Assembly: GCF_047126315.1 (NCBI RefSeq)
Contig: NZ_CP138953.1
Location: forward strand, 682,001 to 746,000
Source: Shimia sp022448905
GTDB taxonomy: Bacteria > Pseudomonadota > Alphaproteobacteria > Rhodobacterales > Rhodobacteraceae
Reading direction: 5' to 3'
Length of the DNA stretch: 64,000 nucleotides
The translations under genes and the position numbers were made by a program. Position 1 is the stretch's first letter. The number at the start of each line of letters is the position of its first letter. Shown piece after piece: positions 35,517-44,023 of this stretch. Under the pieces are notes generated by a model. That model made no database searches. It saw only the letters and a program-made list of their open reading frames with translations, and was not told the DNA's origin.

Positions 35517-36726
35517 CCAGATTGAGATCCAGCGTTTGGGGCTGCACGGCGACGGGATCGCCAATGGCCCAATCTATGCCCCTTTGACCCTACCCGGCGA
35601 GACCGTGGAGGGGGACATTGACGGCGACGGCCTGACCAACATGCGGGTGGTGACTCCGTCCGAGCATCGTGTGAAAGCGCCTTGCCGCCACTTCAAGTCT
35701 TGTGGCGGGTGCCAGTTGCAACATGCCTCCGACGCGTTCCTCGCGGATTGGAAGGTGGACGTGGTGCGCCAGGCGCTTGCGGCGCAAGGTCTGGAAACAG
35801 TCTTGCGCCCAATTGCGACCTCTCCGGCCAAGTCCCGCCGCCGCGCCGTGTTCTCAGCACGTCGCACCAAGAAGGCGGCCTTGGTTGGGTTTCATGCCCG
35901 CGCGTCCGACGTCATCGTCGAGGTTCCAGACTGCCAACTTCTACATCCGGACCTTTTGCCTGCCCGTGATGTGATTGCGCATCTGGCCCAGATTGGCGGA
36001 TCGCGCAAAGGCGAGTTGAGCGTCACTGTGAACCTGTCTGATGCAGGTCTGGACCTGTCCATTGTCGGCGGCAAAGAGTTGGACGGCCCACTGCTTGCGC
36101 GGATGGCGCAGGAAGTGGAGCGGTTCAAACTGGCGCGTCTGACGTGGGATGGTGAGGTGATTGCCACCCGCGTTGCCCCTGCCCAAAGCTTTGGCGCTGC
36201 CTCCGTTGTGCCCCCCCCCGGTGCGTTCTTGCAGGCCACAAAAGAAGGTGAATCGGCGCTACTGAGCGCGGTGGAAAGCGCAATCACGCAAGGCGATCGT
36301 GGCATTGACCTCTTTGCAGGCTCAGGCACGTTCACTTTGCCCTTGGCGGCTCAATACCAAATGCACGGTGTCGAGGGTGAGAAGGCCATGATCCAGGCTT
36401 TGGACGTCGGATGGCGCAAATCTCAAGGTCTCAAGCAGGTGACCTCTGAGGCACGGGATCTGTTCCGCAATCCGATTGTGACGGAAGACTTAAACTATGA
36501 TTTTGCCGTGATTGACCCGCCGCGTGCCGGAGCAGAGGCTCAGGTTGCGGAACTGGCAAAATCCGACCTTGCAGAAATCGCCTATGTGTCGTGCAATCCT
36601 GTGACTTTTGCGCGGGATGCGGCTGTTCTGACTAAGGCTGGCTATCACCTTGATTGGGTGCAAACCGTTGATCAATTCCGCTGGTCTTCCCATGTGGAAT
36701 TGGCTTCAAGATTTGTTCGGAAATAG
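35512..36726 (+). CDS. RNA m5U methyltransferase (RlmD/RumA family)
   Basis: SAM-dependent 5-methyluridine methyltransferase for RNA, probably 23S rRNA. 404 aa. A TRAM-like start (LGLHGDGIANGP) is followed by iron-sulfur cysteines Cys58, Cys64, Cys67 (CRHFKSCGGC) and Cys141. The SAM motif is DLFAGSGTFTLPLA, then IDPPRAG, and the catalytic cysteine Cys361 is in YVSCNPVTFARD. Homology at residue 4 leaves no later start, so the ATG inside the hairpin at 35482-35516 is real. Which uridine it methylates is not shown. Confidence 0.92.
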   Translation: MSQIEIQRLGLHGDGIANGPIYAPLTLPGETVEGDIDGDGLTNMRVVTPSEHRVKAPCRHFKSCGGCQLQHASDAFLADWKVDVVRQALAAQGLETVLRPIATSPAKSRRRAVFSARRTKKAALVGFHARASDVIVEVPDCQLLHPDLLPARDVIAHLAQIGGSRKGELSVTVNLSDAGLDLSIVGGKELDGPLLARMAQEVERFKLARLTWDGEVIATRVAPAQSFGAASVVPPPGAFLQATKEGESALLSAVESAITQGDRGIDLFAGSGTFTLPLAAQYQMHGVEGEKAMIQALDVGWRKSQGLKQVTSEARDLFRNPIVTEDLNYDFAVIDPPRAGAEAQVAELAKSDLAEIAYVSCNPVTFARDAAVLTKAGYHLDWVQTVDQFRWSSHVELASRFVRK

Positions 36727-36811
36727 CTGCTATCACGCAGCCGTGAGAGGCCAAAACGGCCAAAATCTGATAGACGACCTCAAAATGAGGCAGGGTACAT
36801 AAAGGACCTAC

Positions 36812-37309
36812 ATGATGCGTTTGGTTTCCGCGCTGTTGATTGCGGTGTTGACGTTTGGCTTGGCAAGCTGTTCCAGCAAATTTATGCGATACAACGGGCC
36901 GGAAGTGACCCGCGTTGCGGTGTTCAAGGAGCAGCGTAAACTGTATCTCATGCACCACGATAAGGTGTTGAAATCCTACGATATGCACCTGGGTTTCCAG
37001 CCGGTTGGACATAAGCAAGTGGAAGGTGACGGCAAGACGCCAGAGGGCGATTACTACATCGACCGCCGCAATCCTAACAGCCAGTTCTACCTGTCGATTG
37101 GCGTATCCTATCCCAACGCAGCAGATCGCGCGAATGCGGCTGCATTGGGCAAATCACCCGGCGGAGACATCTTCATCCACGGACGTCCCAAGAAGTATCG
37201 GGACGGCAAGGATGATTGGACGGCGGGCTGCATCGCGGTCACGGATCGGGAAATGCGCGAGATTTACGCGATGGTGAACAACGGCACCGTGATCTCGATT
37301 TACCCCTGA
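36812..37309 (+). CDS. L,D-transpeptidase family lipoprotein
   Basis: YkuD/ErfK-type cell-wall enzyme of 165 aa. The signal peptide has lipobox LASC near residue 20, so it is probably a lipoprotein. The catalytic region is His123 (FIHGRPKKYRDG) and Cys140 (WTAGCIAVTD). AAAGGA stands upstream; ATG 36812 or 36815 may be used. L,D-transpeptidases make 3-3 crosslinks or attach proteins to peptidoglycan; related YafK proteins can act as hydrolases. It converges with, and overlaps by 10 nt, a CAP-domain lipoprotein gene. Confidence 0.88.
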   Translation: MMRLVSALLIAVLTFGLASCSSKFMRYNGPEVTRVAVFKEQRKLYLMHHDKVLKSYDMHLGFQPVGHKQVEGDGKTPEGDYYIDRRNPNSQFYLSIGVSYPNAADRANAAALGKSPGGDIFIHGRPKKYRDGKDDWTAGCIAVTDREMREIYAMVNNGTVISIYP

Positions 37310-37815
37310 AAATCGGCAAGCTGCACCGCTGTGCGCTTGCCCATCACCAGGGTCCACCAGATTTTGCCGCTGTCTTCTTGGAACCAGGCAAAGCCCATGT
37401 CCTGCGCTTGCGGGTCCAGGATCACGGCGCGGGTGTCATCCTGCTGCATCCAAGCCGCAAGAGTTTCGACCTCTGATTCGTAGGTTTCGCTGATGGTTTC
37501 ACCGGCAAGCGTGCCGGAATAGCCAACGCGGGCAACGCGATCCAGAGGTGAAGATCCGTCAGAGCCAAAGTGCCAGGGGCGATTCTGCAGAGACATATCG
37601 CGGGAGTGGGTTGCGGCTGCGGCGTTAAGCTGGGCATTCAATTCGACGGCCGGAGCACCAGAGGCGGCGCGTAGGGCGTTGATAGAGTCCAATACCTGAT
37701 ATTGCACTTTGGATGTGCTGCTGCCGGAGATCTTGTATTGCTTGGTGCTGGAACCGCCTGCACCACAGCCTACCAAACCAAGAGCTGCTACCAGCAAAAG
37801 AGCAATTGCACGCAT
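37300..37815 (-). CDS. CAP-domain (SCP/PR1-like) lipoprotein
   Basis: 171-aa exported protein. The N-terminus RAIALLLVAALGLVGCGAGG is a lipoprotein signal (LVGC). The CAP features are LNAQLNAAAATHSRDMSLQNRPWHFGSDG (HSRDM then a His), GETISETYES and WWTLVMGK. Bacterial CAP proteins are often tied to the cell envelope; some bind lipids or act on peptidoglycan. It sits between two L,D-transpeptidase genes. ATG 37815 with GGGA upstream. Confidence 0.87.
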   Translation of the reverse strand: MRAIALLLVAALGLVGCGAGGSSTKQYKISGSSTSKVQYQVLDSINALRAASGAPAVELNAQLNAAAATHSRDMSLQNRPWHFGSDGSSPLDRVARVGYSGTLAGETISETYESEVETLAAWMQQDDTRAVILDPQAQDMGFAWFQEDSGKIWWTLVMGKRTAVQLADFQG

Positions 37816-37982
37816 TGTATTCCCGTCCCAAAAAATTGAATGGCAGAGTCCTAACCGTCCAAAGTTGCCATGAAAACCCACATCGGCGTGACATTGCTCT
37901 TTTAACGTTTGATTGATTTGCGACTGCGGCTTTCCGGCCATATGATCGCCCGGTCTTTTATATGTGGGTTCTGGAGGAACAA

Positions 37983-38579
37983 ATGGCTGTAGATCGGTCT
38001 AATAAACTTGGTCGTCGTGCCTTTTTGGCGAGCGGTGCAGCTTTTCTGAGCGCGCCGGCAATTGCACAAACCGAGACCGGAACCACAGAGGTGGAGCGGG
38101 ATCTGGACGAGATTGTCGTGCGCAACATCTCGAGCTTCCGCTCGCTGGATTGGGCTCCCTATTTTGACAACCTCAAAAACGGCGCTGTGCTGGTCGACGT
38201 CACATCGCGCGCCTTGCATTATTGGTCTGAAGACGAGTCCGTATACAAACTGTACCCTACATCTGTGCCTCTGACCGAAGATCTCACACGTCGCGGGCGC
38301 ACCACGGTGGTGCGTAAAGTGGACGGTCCAAGTTGGCGTCCGACACCATCGATGAAGAAGCGCAATCCTGAATGGCCGGACTACGTGGGTCCCGGACCTG
38401 ATAATCCCTTGGGAACACACGCTCTTTATCTGAGTTGGACCTATTACCGGATCCACGGAACCCATGACACGCGCAAAATTGGCCGCCGCTCGTCCAACGG
38501 GTGCATTGGGCTGTACAACGAACACATCTCCGAATTGTTTTCGTTGACAAAAGTCGGCACGCAAGTGTTGCTAATTTGA
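37983..38579 (+). CDS. L,D-transpeptidase with Tat-like signal
   Basis: 198-aa YkuD-domain enzyme. The signal peptide GRRAFLASGAAFLSAPAIAQ has a twin arginine. The catalytic region is His158 (IHGTHDTRK) and Cys174 (RRSSNGCIGLYNEH), the classical SxGC form. GGAGG lies 6 nt before the ATG at 37983; ATG 37962 is too far upstream. It forms 3-3 crosslinks or protein attachment in the periplasm. With the genes at 36812 and 37300 it makes a cell-wall group. Confidence 0.92.
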   Translation: MAVDRSNKLGRRAFLASGAAFLSAPAIAQTETGTTEVERDLDEIVVRNISSFRSLDWAPYFDNLKNGAVLVDVTSRALHYWSEDESVYKLYPTSVPLTEDLTRRGRTTVVRKVDGPSWRPTPSMKKRNPEWPDYVGPGPDNPLGTHALYLSWTYYRIHGTHDTRKIGRRSSNGCIGLYNEHISELFSLTKVGTQVLLI

Positions 38580-38726
38580 CGACATTTAGACCTTGGTAGG
38601 GGCGTTTCGGCAATCTTGGGTTTGCAAAGCCAACATTTTGCTGTTTAGACATTTCCTACGAGGTAAGTCTTGGGTGCTTGTCATCGCCCTCATTGTATTG
38701 GTGGCAAGCGAATTCTGGAGGATACT

Positions 38727-38909
38727 ATGAAGAAACTCGTTCTCGCTGCTGCTCTGACTGCTGCTGCTTCCACCGCATTCGCGGGCTCCATGGCCGATCC
38801 GGTTGTTGAACCTGTTGTGATCGAAGAAGCTGCTGGTAGCTCCGGCAATGACGTTTGGGTTCCGCTTCTGCTGCTGGTCATCGTGGCCGCGGCTGCAGCT
38901 GCATCCTAA
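38727..38909 (+). CDS. Small exported membrane protein (60 aa), unknown function
   Basis: The N-terminus KKLVLAAALTAAASTAFAG is a clear signal peptide with an AFA-G cleavage site. The mature part is short and acidic (PVVEPVVIEEAAGSSG), then one hydrophobic segment (VWVPLLLLVIVAAAAAA) to the end. GGAGGA precedes the ATG and a strong terminator follows, so it is its own transcription unit. It lies next to hemH. No known domain. Confidence 0.8.
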   Translation: MKKLVLAAALTAAASTAFAGSMADPVVEPVVIEEAAGSSGNDVWVPLLLLVIVAAAAAAS

Positions 38910-38937
38910 GTCGCACTAAAGCGATCTGAAAATAGAA

Positions 38938-38964
38938 AAGGCGGAGCTTGGCTCCGCCTTTTTT
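38938..38964 (+). terminator. Intrinsic terminator
   Basis: AAGGCGGAGC (38938-38947) pairs perfectly with GCTCCGCCTT (38951-38960) over a 3-nt loop; six T run from the end of the stem. It ends the small membrane-protein gene and lies 50 nt from the hemH stop on the other strand. Confidence 0.92.
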
Positions 38965-39014
38965 GCGTTCGGGGCCTGGGTGCACGGATGACGCACCAGA
39001 CATGTCTGGTTGGG

Positions 39015-40067
39015 TTATTTTACCCAACCTCCCAGGTTTTCATCGATGATTTGACACAGAGCTGAGATGTGAGATTCATCGCCGTTCAGGCAAGGAATGT
39101 AGAGAAAGTCCTCGCCTCCGGCTTCCTCAAAGCTCTCCTTGATCTCTTCATTGATCTCTTCCAGTGTTTCGATGCAATCGGCAGAAAAAGCCGGCGCAAT
39201 GACTGCAATGTTGGTTTTGCCGTCCTCTTTCGCGAGGCGGGCTACTTCTTCTACTGTGTAGGGGCGCAGCCAGTCTTCCGGGCCAAATTGCGATTGGAAA
39301 GTTGTGCGCAGATCAGTGTCTTGCCAACCCAGCCGCTTTTTCAGCAGGCGCGTGGTTTTCTGGCATTGGCAATGATACGGGTCGCCCTCCATCAGGTAGC
39401 GTTTGGGCATCCCGTGATAGGATACAACCAATAGGTCGGGGCGCTTTTCTGCTTTGGCATAGGCATCCTCCACAGATTTTGCCAAGGCGTCGATGTAGGC
39501 CGGATGTTCAAAATACGCAGGCACGGTGCGCGCAGCCGGTTGCCACTTTTCTTTCATCAGAGCACGGAAGAACTGGTCGTTGGCAGTCGCGGTGGTGGCG
39601 CCTGCATATTGTGGGTACAGCGGAAAAAACAGGATGCGCTCACAACCTGCGGCGACCATGTTCCGGACCTTCGAGATCGTCGATGGGTTTCCGTACCGCA
39701 TGCAGAAGTCCACCATGATCTGATCGCCGTATTGGGTTTCCAATGTCTCTTTGATCTTGGCGGTTTGATCCTTGGTGATCACCATCAACGGGCTTTCACC
39801 GCGCTCTTTGTCCCAAATGGATTCATACGCTTCCCCACTTGAAAACGGACGTTTTGTCAGGATGATCAATTGCAACAAAGGCTGCCATTTCCAGGACGGA
39901 TAATCGATCACACGTTTGTCAGATAGAAATTCGTTCAGATACCGACGCATGGGCCAATAGGTATGGTCATCTGGCGTGCCGAGGTTGGCCAGGAGAATGC
40001 CGGTTTTGCCACGGGCCACTTTCGGGTGGTCTTTGGGGGCGTGGGCCGGGCATGTAGCTTGGGTCAT
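39015..40067 (-). CDS. hemH: Ferrochelatase
   Basis: Inserts Fe2+ into protoporphyrin IX to give haem. 350 aa from ATG 40067; GTG 40094, which overlaps the upstream stop by 4 nt, would add 9 residues. The motifs are GILLANLGTPD, LNEFLSDKRVIDYP, FCMRYGNPS, the metal-site SYHGMPKRY and the CxC pair in HCQCQKTTR. DWLRPYTVEE and APAFSADCIETLEEI follow. Coupled to the BioC-like methyltransferase gene upstream. Confidence 0.97.
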   Translation of the reverse strand: MTQATCPAHAPKDHPKVARGKTGILLANLGTPDDHTYWPMRRYLNEFLSDKRVIDYPSWKWQPLLQLIILTKRPFSSGEAYESIWDKERGESPLMVITKDQTAKIKETLETQYGDQIMVDFCMRYGNPSTISKVRNMVAAGCERILFFPLYPQYAGATTATANDQFFRALMKEKWQPAARTVPAYFEHPAYIDALAKSVEDAYAKAEKRPDLLVVSYHGMPKRYLMEGDPYHCQCQKTTRLLKKRLGWQDTDLRTTFQSQFGPEDWLRPYTVEEVARLAKEDGKTNIAVIAPAFSADCIETLEEINEEIKESFEEAGGEDFLYIPCLNGDESHISALCQIIDENLGGWVK

Positions 40068-40090
40068 GTGCTGAGGTCCGTGTAAGTGAG

Positions 40091-40909
40091 TCACTTTGGC
40101 AATTTGATTTCAGACGTGCTGAGCGCGTCCGCGAGACGAGTTGTGGCTGAGCCGGGGCGCAGCGGTTGTGGCTGGCTGGCATCCGGTGCCCAACCAGTGA
40201 GGAATATCAATTCGAAGGTCGCCGGGATGCGTCCGGAGTCCATAAATGTCTCTACGTAGATTTCACAGGCCCGGATCAAAACGGCGCGGCGTGTCGGGCG
40301 CCTGAGGCGTTCGACGAGAGCATTTCCTTCTCCCATTGCGCGCAAATCTTTCATAAGCGCCCAAGGGGTTTCGTAGGTCACTGTTAAGGGAACGGTGTCT
40401 GCAACCGGCAAGGCCAGCCCCGCCCGCTGCAACAGCGCGCCAAGGTCGCGAATTTCTCCCATTGGCGCAATCCGCGGAGACAGGCCACCGGTGATTTCCA
40501 CCTCAGCCTGCGCCAATGCGGCACGCAATTCATGCAGGGTTTTCCCGCCAAATGTCACGGCGAGAAAAAAGCCGTCATCTTTGAGCGCGCGCCGACATTG
40601 AATGATTTGCCCAACCGGATCATCGGCCCAATGTAGCCCAAGGCCATGGATCACCAGATCATGGTGCTGGATTTGCAGATCCAGAACATCATTGTCGGCC
40701 ACAGTCTTCGCATCTGGCAAACATCTCTGCCAGGTGTTCGGAAATCCGGTCACGATGGCTGGCGCTGTAAACCCCCTGTTAACCATGCTGAGGCGATCCT
40801 GAACTTCAGCAATGGCTGCATCGTGCAGAAACATGCCGATGTTCAGGTCTGCGCGGGCGCGATTGCGGCGCAGAGCATTTTTGTCAGTGAGGCGAGGGTT
40901 GTTTTGCAT
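40091..40909 (-). CDS. BioC/NDUFAF5-like methyltransferase-fold protein
   Basis: 272-aa protein. DLVIHGLGLHWADDPVGQI and LAVTFGGKTLHELRAAL are the typical mid-region of BioC/NDUFAF5-type proteins, and the order comF - this gene - hemH is common in Rhodobacteraceae. The glycine-rich SAM motif I (usually DLGCGxG) is not visible where expected; that stretch reads APAIVTGFPNTWQRC. SAM use and function are therefore uncertain. ATG 40909; divergent from comF, whose likely start (40928) is 19 nt away. Confidence 0.75.
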   Translation of the reverse strand: MQNNPRLTDKNALRRNRARADLNIGMFLHDAAIAEVQDRLSMVNRGFTAPAIVTGFPNTWQRCLPDAKTVADNDVLDLQIQHHDLVIHGLGLHWADDPVGQIIQCRRALKDDGFFLAVTFGGKTLHELRAALAQAEVEITGGLSPRIAPMGEIRDLGALLQRAGLALPVADTVPLTVTYETPWALMKDLRAMGEGNALVERLRRPTRRAVLIRACEIYVETFMDSGRIPATFELIFLTGWAPDASQPQPLRPGSATTRLADALSTSEIKLPK

Positions 40910-40927
40910 GCTGCGGACAATAGGCAG

Positions 40928-41656
40928 GTGAAGGCGAAGTTTCAAACCGCCATACACCTATTGTTTCCCCCACGATGTGTGGCTTGTGGCCACATGGTGG
41001 AAAGTGATTTTGGGTTGTGCTCCGATTGTTGGGCGGAAACCACCTTCCTTGGCGGCGCCGTGTGTGACAGTTGCGGGCGTCCAGTGACCGCAGAGGCAAA
41101 GGAGTGTCGCGTTGTGTGTGACGCCTGTCTGTCTGATCCCCCTCCGTGGACACGAGGACGATCTGCGATCTTGTATCGTGGCGCTGGCCGTAACTTGATC
41201 CTGGCTTTCAAACACGGCGATCGCACAGACATAGCTCTACCGGCGGCGCAATGGCTCAACCAAGCGGTACGTCCGCTCTTGAAAGGTGTTGATGTGATCG
41301 CGCCATTGCCGCTGCATCGCCTGCGCTTTCTGAAGCGGCGGTATAACCAAGCCTCATTGTTGGCAAAGAATTTGGCGTCTCTTTCAGGTATTCCGTTTTG
41401 TGCCGATCTGTTGGTGCGCCTGAGAGGATTGGGTGGGCTAGAGGGGTTAGGCGCTGCTGAGAGGGCGGAAAAACTGCGAGGGGCAATCGAACCCAATCGA
41501 CGAAGAGCCGATCTGATAAAGGGTGCCAAGGTGCTTCTTGTTGATGATGTTTTGACCAGTGGTGCAACTTTGCGCGCCGCGACACAGGCCTGCCTAGCTG
41601 CAAATGCCAAAGAAGTGTGTGTGGCAACACTGGCGCGCGTTGCAAAGGATGCCTAA
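40928..41656 (+). CDS. comF: ComF family phosphoribosyltransferase-like protein
   Basis: Competence-type protein with an N-terminal zinc ribbon (CVACG, CSDC, CDSCG, CDAC) and a phosphoribosyltransferase fold; KVLLVDDVLTSGATLRAA is the PRPP-binding motif. 242 aa from GTG 40928; TTG 40904 is another possible start. In DNA uptake ComF acts in the cytosol with ComFA-type factors, but here no other competence gene is near. It is followed by a glutaredoxin. Confidence 0.88.
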   Translation: MKAKFQTAIHLLFPPRCVACGHMVESDFGLCSDCWAETTFLGGAVCDSCGRPVTAEAKECRVVCDACLSDPPPWTRGRSAILYRGAGRNLILAFKHGDRTDIALPAAQWLNQAVRPLLKGVDVIAPLPLHRLRFLKRRYNQASLLAKNLASLSGIPFCADLLVRLRGLGGLEGLGAAERAEKLRGAIEPNRRRADLIKGAKVLLVDDVLTSGATLRAATQACLAANAKEVCVATLARVAKDA

Positions 41657-41696
41657 ATGCCGGACAACGGAAAACAGGAAATCACAAGGACACGCC

Positions 41697-41954
41697 ATGC
41701 AGCCGGTCGAGATCTACACCAGCCCACTTTGCGGGTTTTGCCACGCCGCCAAACGGCTTTTGACGCACAAGAACGTCTCGTTTGTCGAGATCGATGTTTT
41801 GCAAGACCCTGACCGCAAGCCGGAGATGATCACACGGGCGAACGGTGGCCGCACCGTGCCGCAAATTTTCATTGGCGACACACATGTTGGCGGGTGTGAT
41901 GATCTCTATGCGTTGGAGCGCGCGGGTAAGCTTGATCCTTTGCTGGCGGCTTAA
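41697..41954 (+). CDS. grxC: Glutaredoxin 3
   Basis: 85-aa dithiol glutaredoxin. The active site is Cys12-Gly-Phe-Cys15 (TSPLCGFC), in place of the more common CPYC. TVPQIFIGDTHVGGCDDL is the glutathione-binding part. AAGGA precedes the ATG. It begins 40 nt after comF and ends 6 nt before the nitrilase-family gene, in a tight run of four same-strand genes. Confidence 0.95.
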   Translation: MQPVEIYTSPLCGFCHAAKRLLTHKNVSFVEIDVLQDPDRKPEMITRANGGRTVPQIFIGDTHVGGCDDLYALERAGKLDPLLAA

Positions 41955-41960
41955 CTGACA

Positions 41961-42791
41961 ATGCGCGCAGCCTTGCTTCAAATGACGTCTTCGGACATGC
42001 CTGAGGAAAACCTGGCAACGGCAAGTGCCATGCTGCGCGAGTCCAAGGCGCAAGGGGCAGAATTTGCCTTTTTGCCGGAGGTGATGAATTGCCTGTCGAC
42101 AAGCCGCAGCCATCAGGAAAGCGTGCTTCGCCATGAGGCGGATGACGCGACGCTAGCAGGGCTTCAAGCCTTGTGTGCGGAGCTAGGCATATGGTTGCTG
42201 GTTGGCAGTCTCGGACTGAAGACCAACGAAATGGATGGCCGTTTTGCCAACCGATCGTTTGTAATTTCGGCTGCCGGAGACATCGTGGCACGCTACGACA
42301 AAATCCACATGTTTGATGTGGATGTGACGCCGGAAGAGACCTATCGCGAATCTGATGGCTACCGGCCTGGTGAGCAGGCGGTTGTTGCGAAGACGCCCTT
42401 TGGAAATCTTGGATTGTCCATTTGCTATGATGTGCGATTTGGCCAACTGCATCGAAAGCTTGCAAAAGCAGGTGCGGAGATCCTGACGGTGCCTGCCGCC
42501 TTTTCTCATATCACCGGTGCGGCACATTGGGAGACTTTGTTGCGGGCCCGTGCGATTGAAACCGGCTGTTTTGTGATTGCACCTGCGCAAACAGGGAAAC
42601 ACCCTGCCACCAAAGGACAATCGCGCCGCACTCATGGGCATTCTATGATTGTCGCGCCTTGGGGAGAGGTTTTGGCCGATGCAGGTACAGAACCCGGGGT
42701 CACGCTTGTTGATCTTGATCTGACATTGGTTCAGAAGGCCCGCAGGCAGGTGCCGTCCCTACAACATGACCGAGACTTCAGCGGGCCCTAA
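41961..42791 (+). CDS. Carbon-nitrogen hydrolase (nitrilase superfamily)
   Basis: 276-aa amidase-type protein with the Glu40-Lys114-Cys155 triad (FLPE, YDKIH, SICYDVRF). The form resembles the Nit1/deaminated-glutathione amidase group (RYDKIHMFDV), which fits a glutaredoxin neighbour, but the substrate is inferred. The MarR gene starts directly after its stop. Confidence 0.9.
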   Translation: MRAALLQMTSSDMPEENLATASAMLRESKAQGAEFAFLPEVMNCLSTSRSHQESVLRHEADDATLAGLQALCAELGIWLLVGSLGLKTNEMDGRFANRSFVISAAGDIVARYDKIHMFDVDVTPEETYRESDGYRPGEQAVVAKTPFGNLGLSICYDVRFGQLHRKLAKAGAEILTVPAAFSHITGAAHWETLLRARAIETGCFVIAPAQTGKHPATKGQSRRTHGHSMIVAPWGEVLADAGTEPGVTLVDLDLTLVQKARRQVPSLQHDRDFSGP

Positions 42792-43226
42792 ATGAACGAC
42801 AAAAGCGGATTGGCGATTACGCTGTTTGGCGAGATTCTGATGGTGGATCAGCTTGCGCGCTCCCGTTTGTCCAAGGTTCTTCCCAAGGGCATGGAGCTGT
42901 CGCATTTTTCGGTGCTCAACCATCTGGATCGCTCCAACGCGGAACGTAGTCCGGCGCAACTTGCCAAGACGTTCCATCTTACCCGTGGCGCGATGACCAA
43001 TACGCTCCACAAGTTGGAGACCGCAGGTTACGTGCATATTCGTCCGGATTGGGACGATGCACGTCGTAAGATGGTGGCAATCAGCCCGGCAGGCCGGCAG
43101 GCCCGCGATGCGGCTCTGGCCAGCATGGAGCCGATCATCAATGACATGGTCAGCCGTTTGGGGGATGACCGGGTGCGCGCAGCGCTCCCGATCTTGCGCG
43201 AGTTGCGGTTGAAGCTCGAAGAGTAG
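42792..43226 (+). CDS. MarR-family transcriptional regulator
   Basis: 144-aa winged-helix regulator. SPAQLAKTFHLTRGAMTNTLHKLETAGYV is the helix-turn-helix, followed by RPDWDDARRKMVAISPAGR, the wing. The ATG abuts the stop of the nitrilase-family gene, so it is co-translated. It converges on ubiG with 4 nt between stops. Ligand and targets unknown; the operon it sits in is a natural candidate. Confidence 0.92.
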   Translation: MNDKSGLAITLFGEILMVDQLARSRLSKVLPKGMELSHFSVLNHLDRSNAERSPAQLAKTFHLTRGAMTNTLHKLETAGYVHIRPDWDDARRKMVAISPAGRQARDAALASMEPIINDMVSRLGDDRVRAALPILRELRLKLEE

Positions 43227-43230
43227 ACGG

Positions 43231-43974
43231 TCAGGATTTTGTGCTGGCGGTTACGTAGTTGACGCTCAGGTCTTTGTCCGAAATCGACCACTGCCAGCTG
43301 ATCGGATTGAACACAAACCCCTTGCGATCCACCGGTGTCAGGCCGGATTGTTCGATCAGGCCGAACAACTCGTCTGGCGTGATGAACTTGTGCCATTCAT
43401 GCGTGCCTTTGGGCAGCCAGCGCATGACGTATTCCGCGCCGACAATCGCCATCGCAAAGCTCTTGGGATTCCGGTTAATGGTGGAGCAAATGTGCAAGCC
43501 GCCGGATTTGAGCAGTTGCTGACAAGCGGTCATGTAGCTCAACGGATCAGCGACATGTTCAACAACTTCCATATTCAAAACGACGTCAAATTGCTCTCCG
43601 GCTTCAGCCATCGCTTCGGCTGTTGTGTGGCGATAATCGATGGTCAGCCCTGATTGCTCGGCATGAATACGTGCCACCGGCAGGTTTCCCCCAGCGGCAT
43701 CTGCGCCAATCACCTCGGCCCCAAGACGCGCCATTGGCTCTGACAGCAAACCGCCACCGCAGCCAATGTCGAGCAGACGCAGCCCCTCAAAAGGGCGCGC
43801 GGAAGATAAGTCGCGATTGAACTCCGCGGCAATCTGCGTCGTAATGTAATCAAGGCGGCACGGATTGAGCATGTGCAACGGTTTGAACTTGCCGTTGGGA
43901 TCCCACCATTCAGCCGCCATGGCTTCAAATTTGGCCACTTCGGCAGGGTCTACCGTGGTATTGGTGGCTTGCAT
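43231..43974 (-). CDS. ubiG: Ubiquinone biosynthesis O-methyltransferase
   Basis: Carries out both O-methylation steps in ubiquinone synthesis. 247 aa. The N-terminal FEAMAAEWWDPNGKFKPLH is the UbiG start block, followed by LLDIGCGGGLLSEPMARLGA (SAM motif I), NMEVVEHVADP and STINRNPKSF. ATG 43974 with GGAG upstream. Confidence 0.97.
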   Translation of the reverse strand: MQATNTTVDPAEVAKFEAMAAEWWDPNGKFKPLHMLNPCRLDYITTQIAAEFNRDLSSARPFEGLRLLDIGCGGGLLSEPMARLGAEVIGADAAGGNLPVARIHAEQSGLTIDYRHTTAEAMAEAGEQFDVVLNMEVVEHVADPLSYMTACQQLLKSGGLHICSTINRNPKSFAMAIVGAEYVMRWLPKGTHEWHKFITPDELFGLIEQSGLTPVDRKGFVFNPISWQWSISDKDLSVNYVTASTKS

Positions 43975-44023
43975 TTTCAACTCTCCATGCTCATTTGGGC
44001 GTCGCAACCATTATAGGTAGGAC

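Noticed and set aside
39936..39950. Single ATACCGAC-type unit inside hemH
   Set aside because: Only one unit, within coding sequence, no tandem partner; taken as chance.
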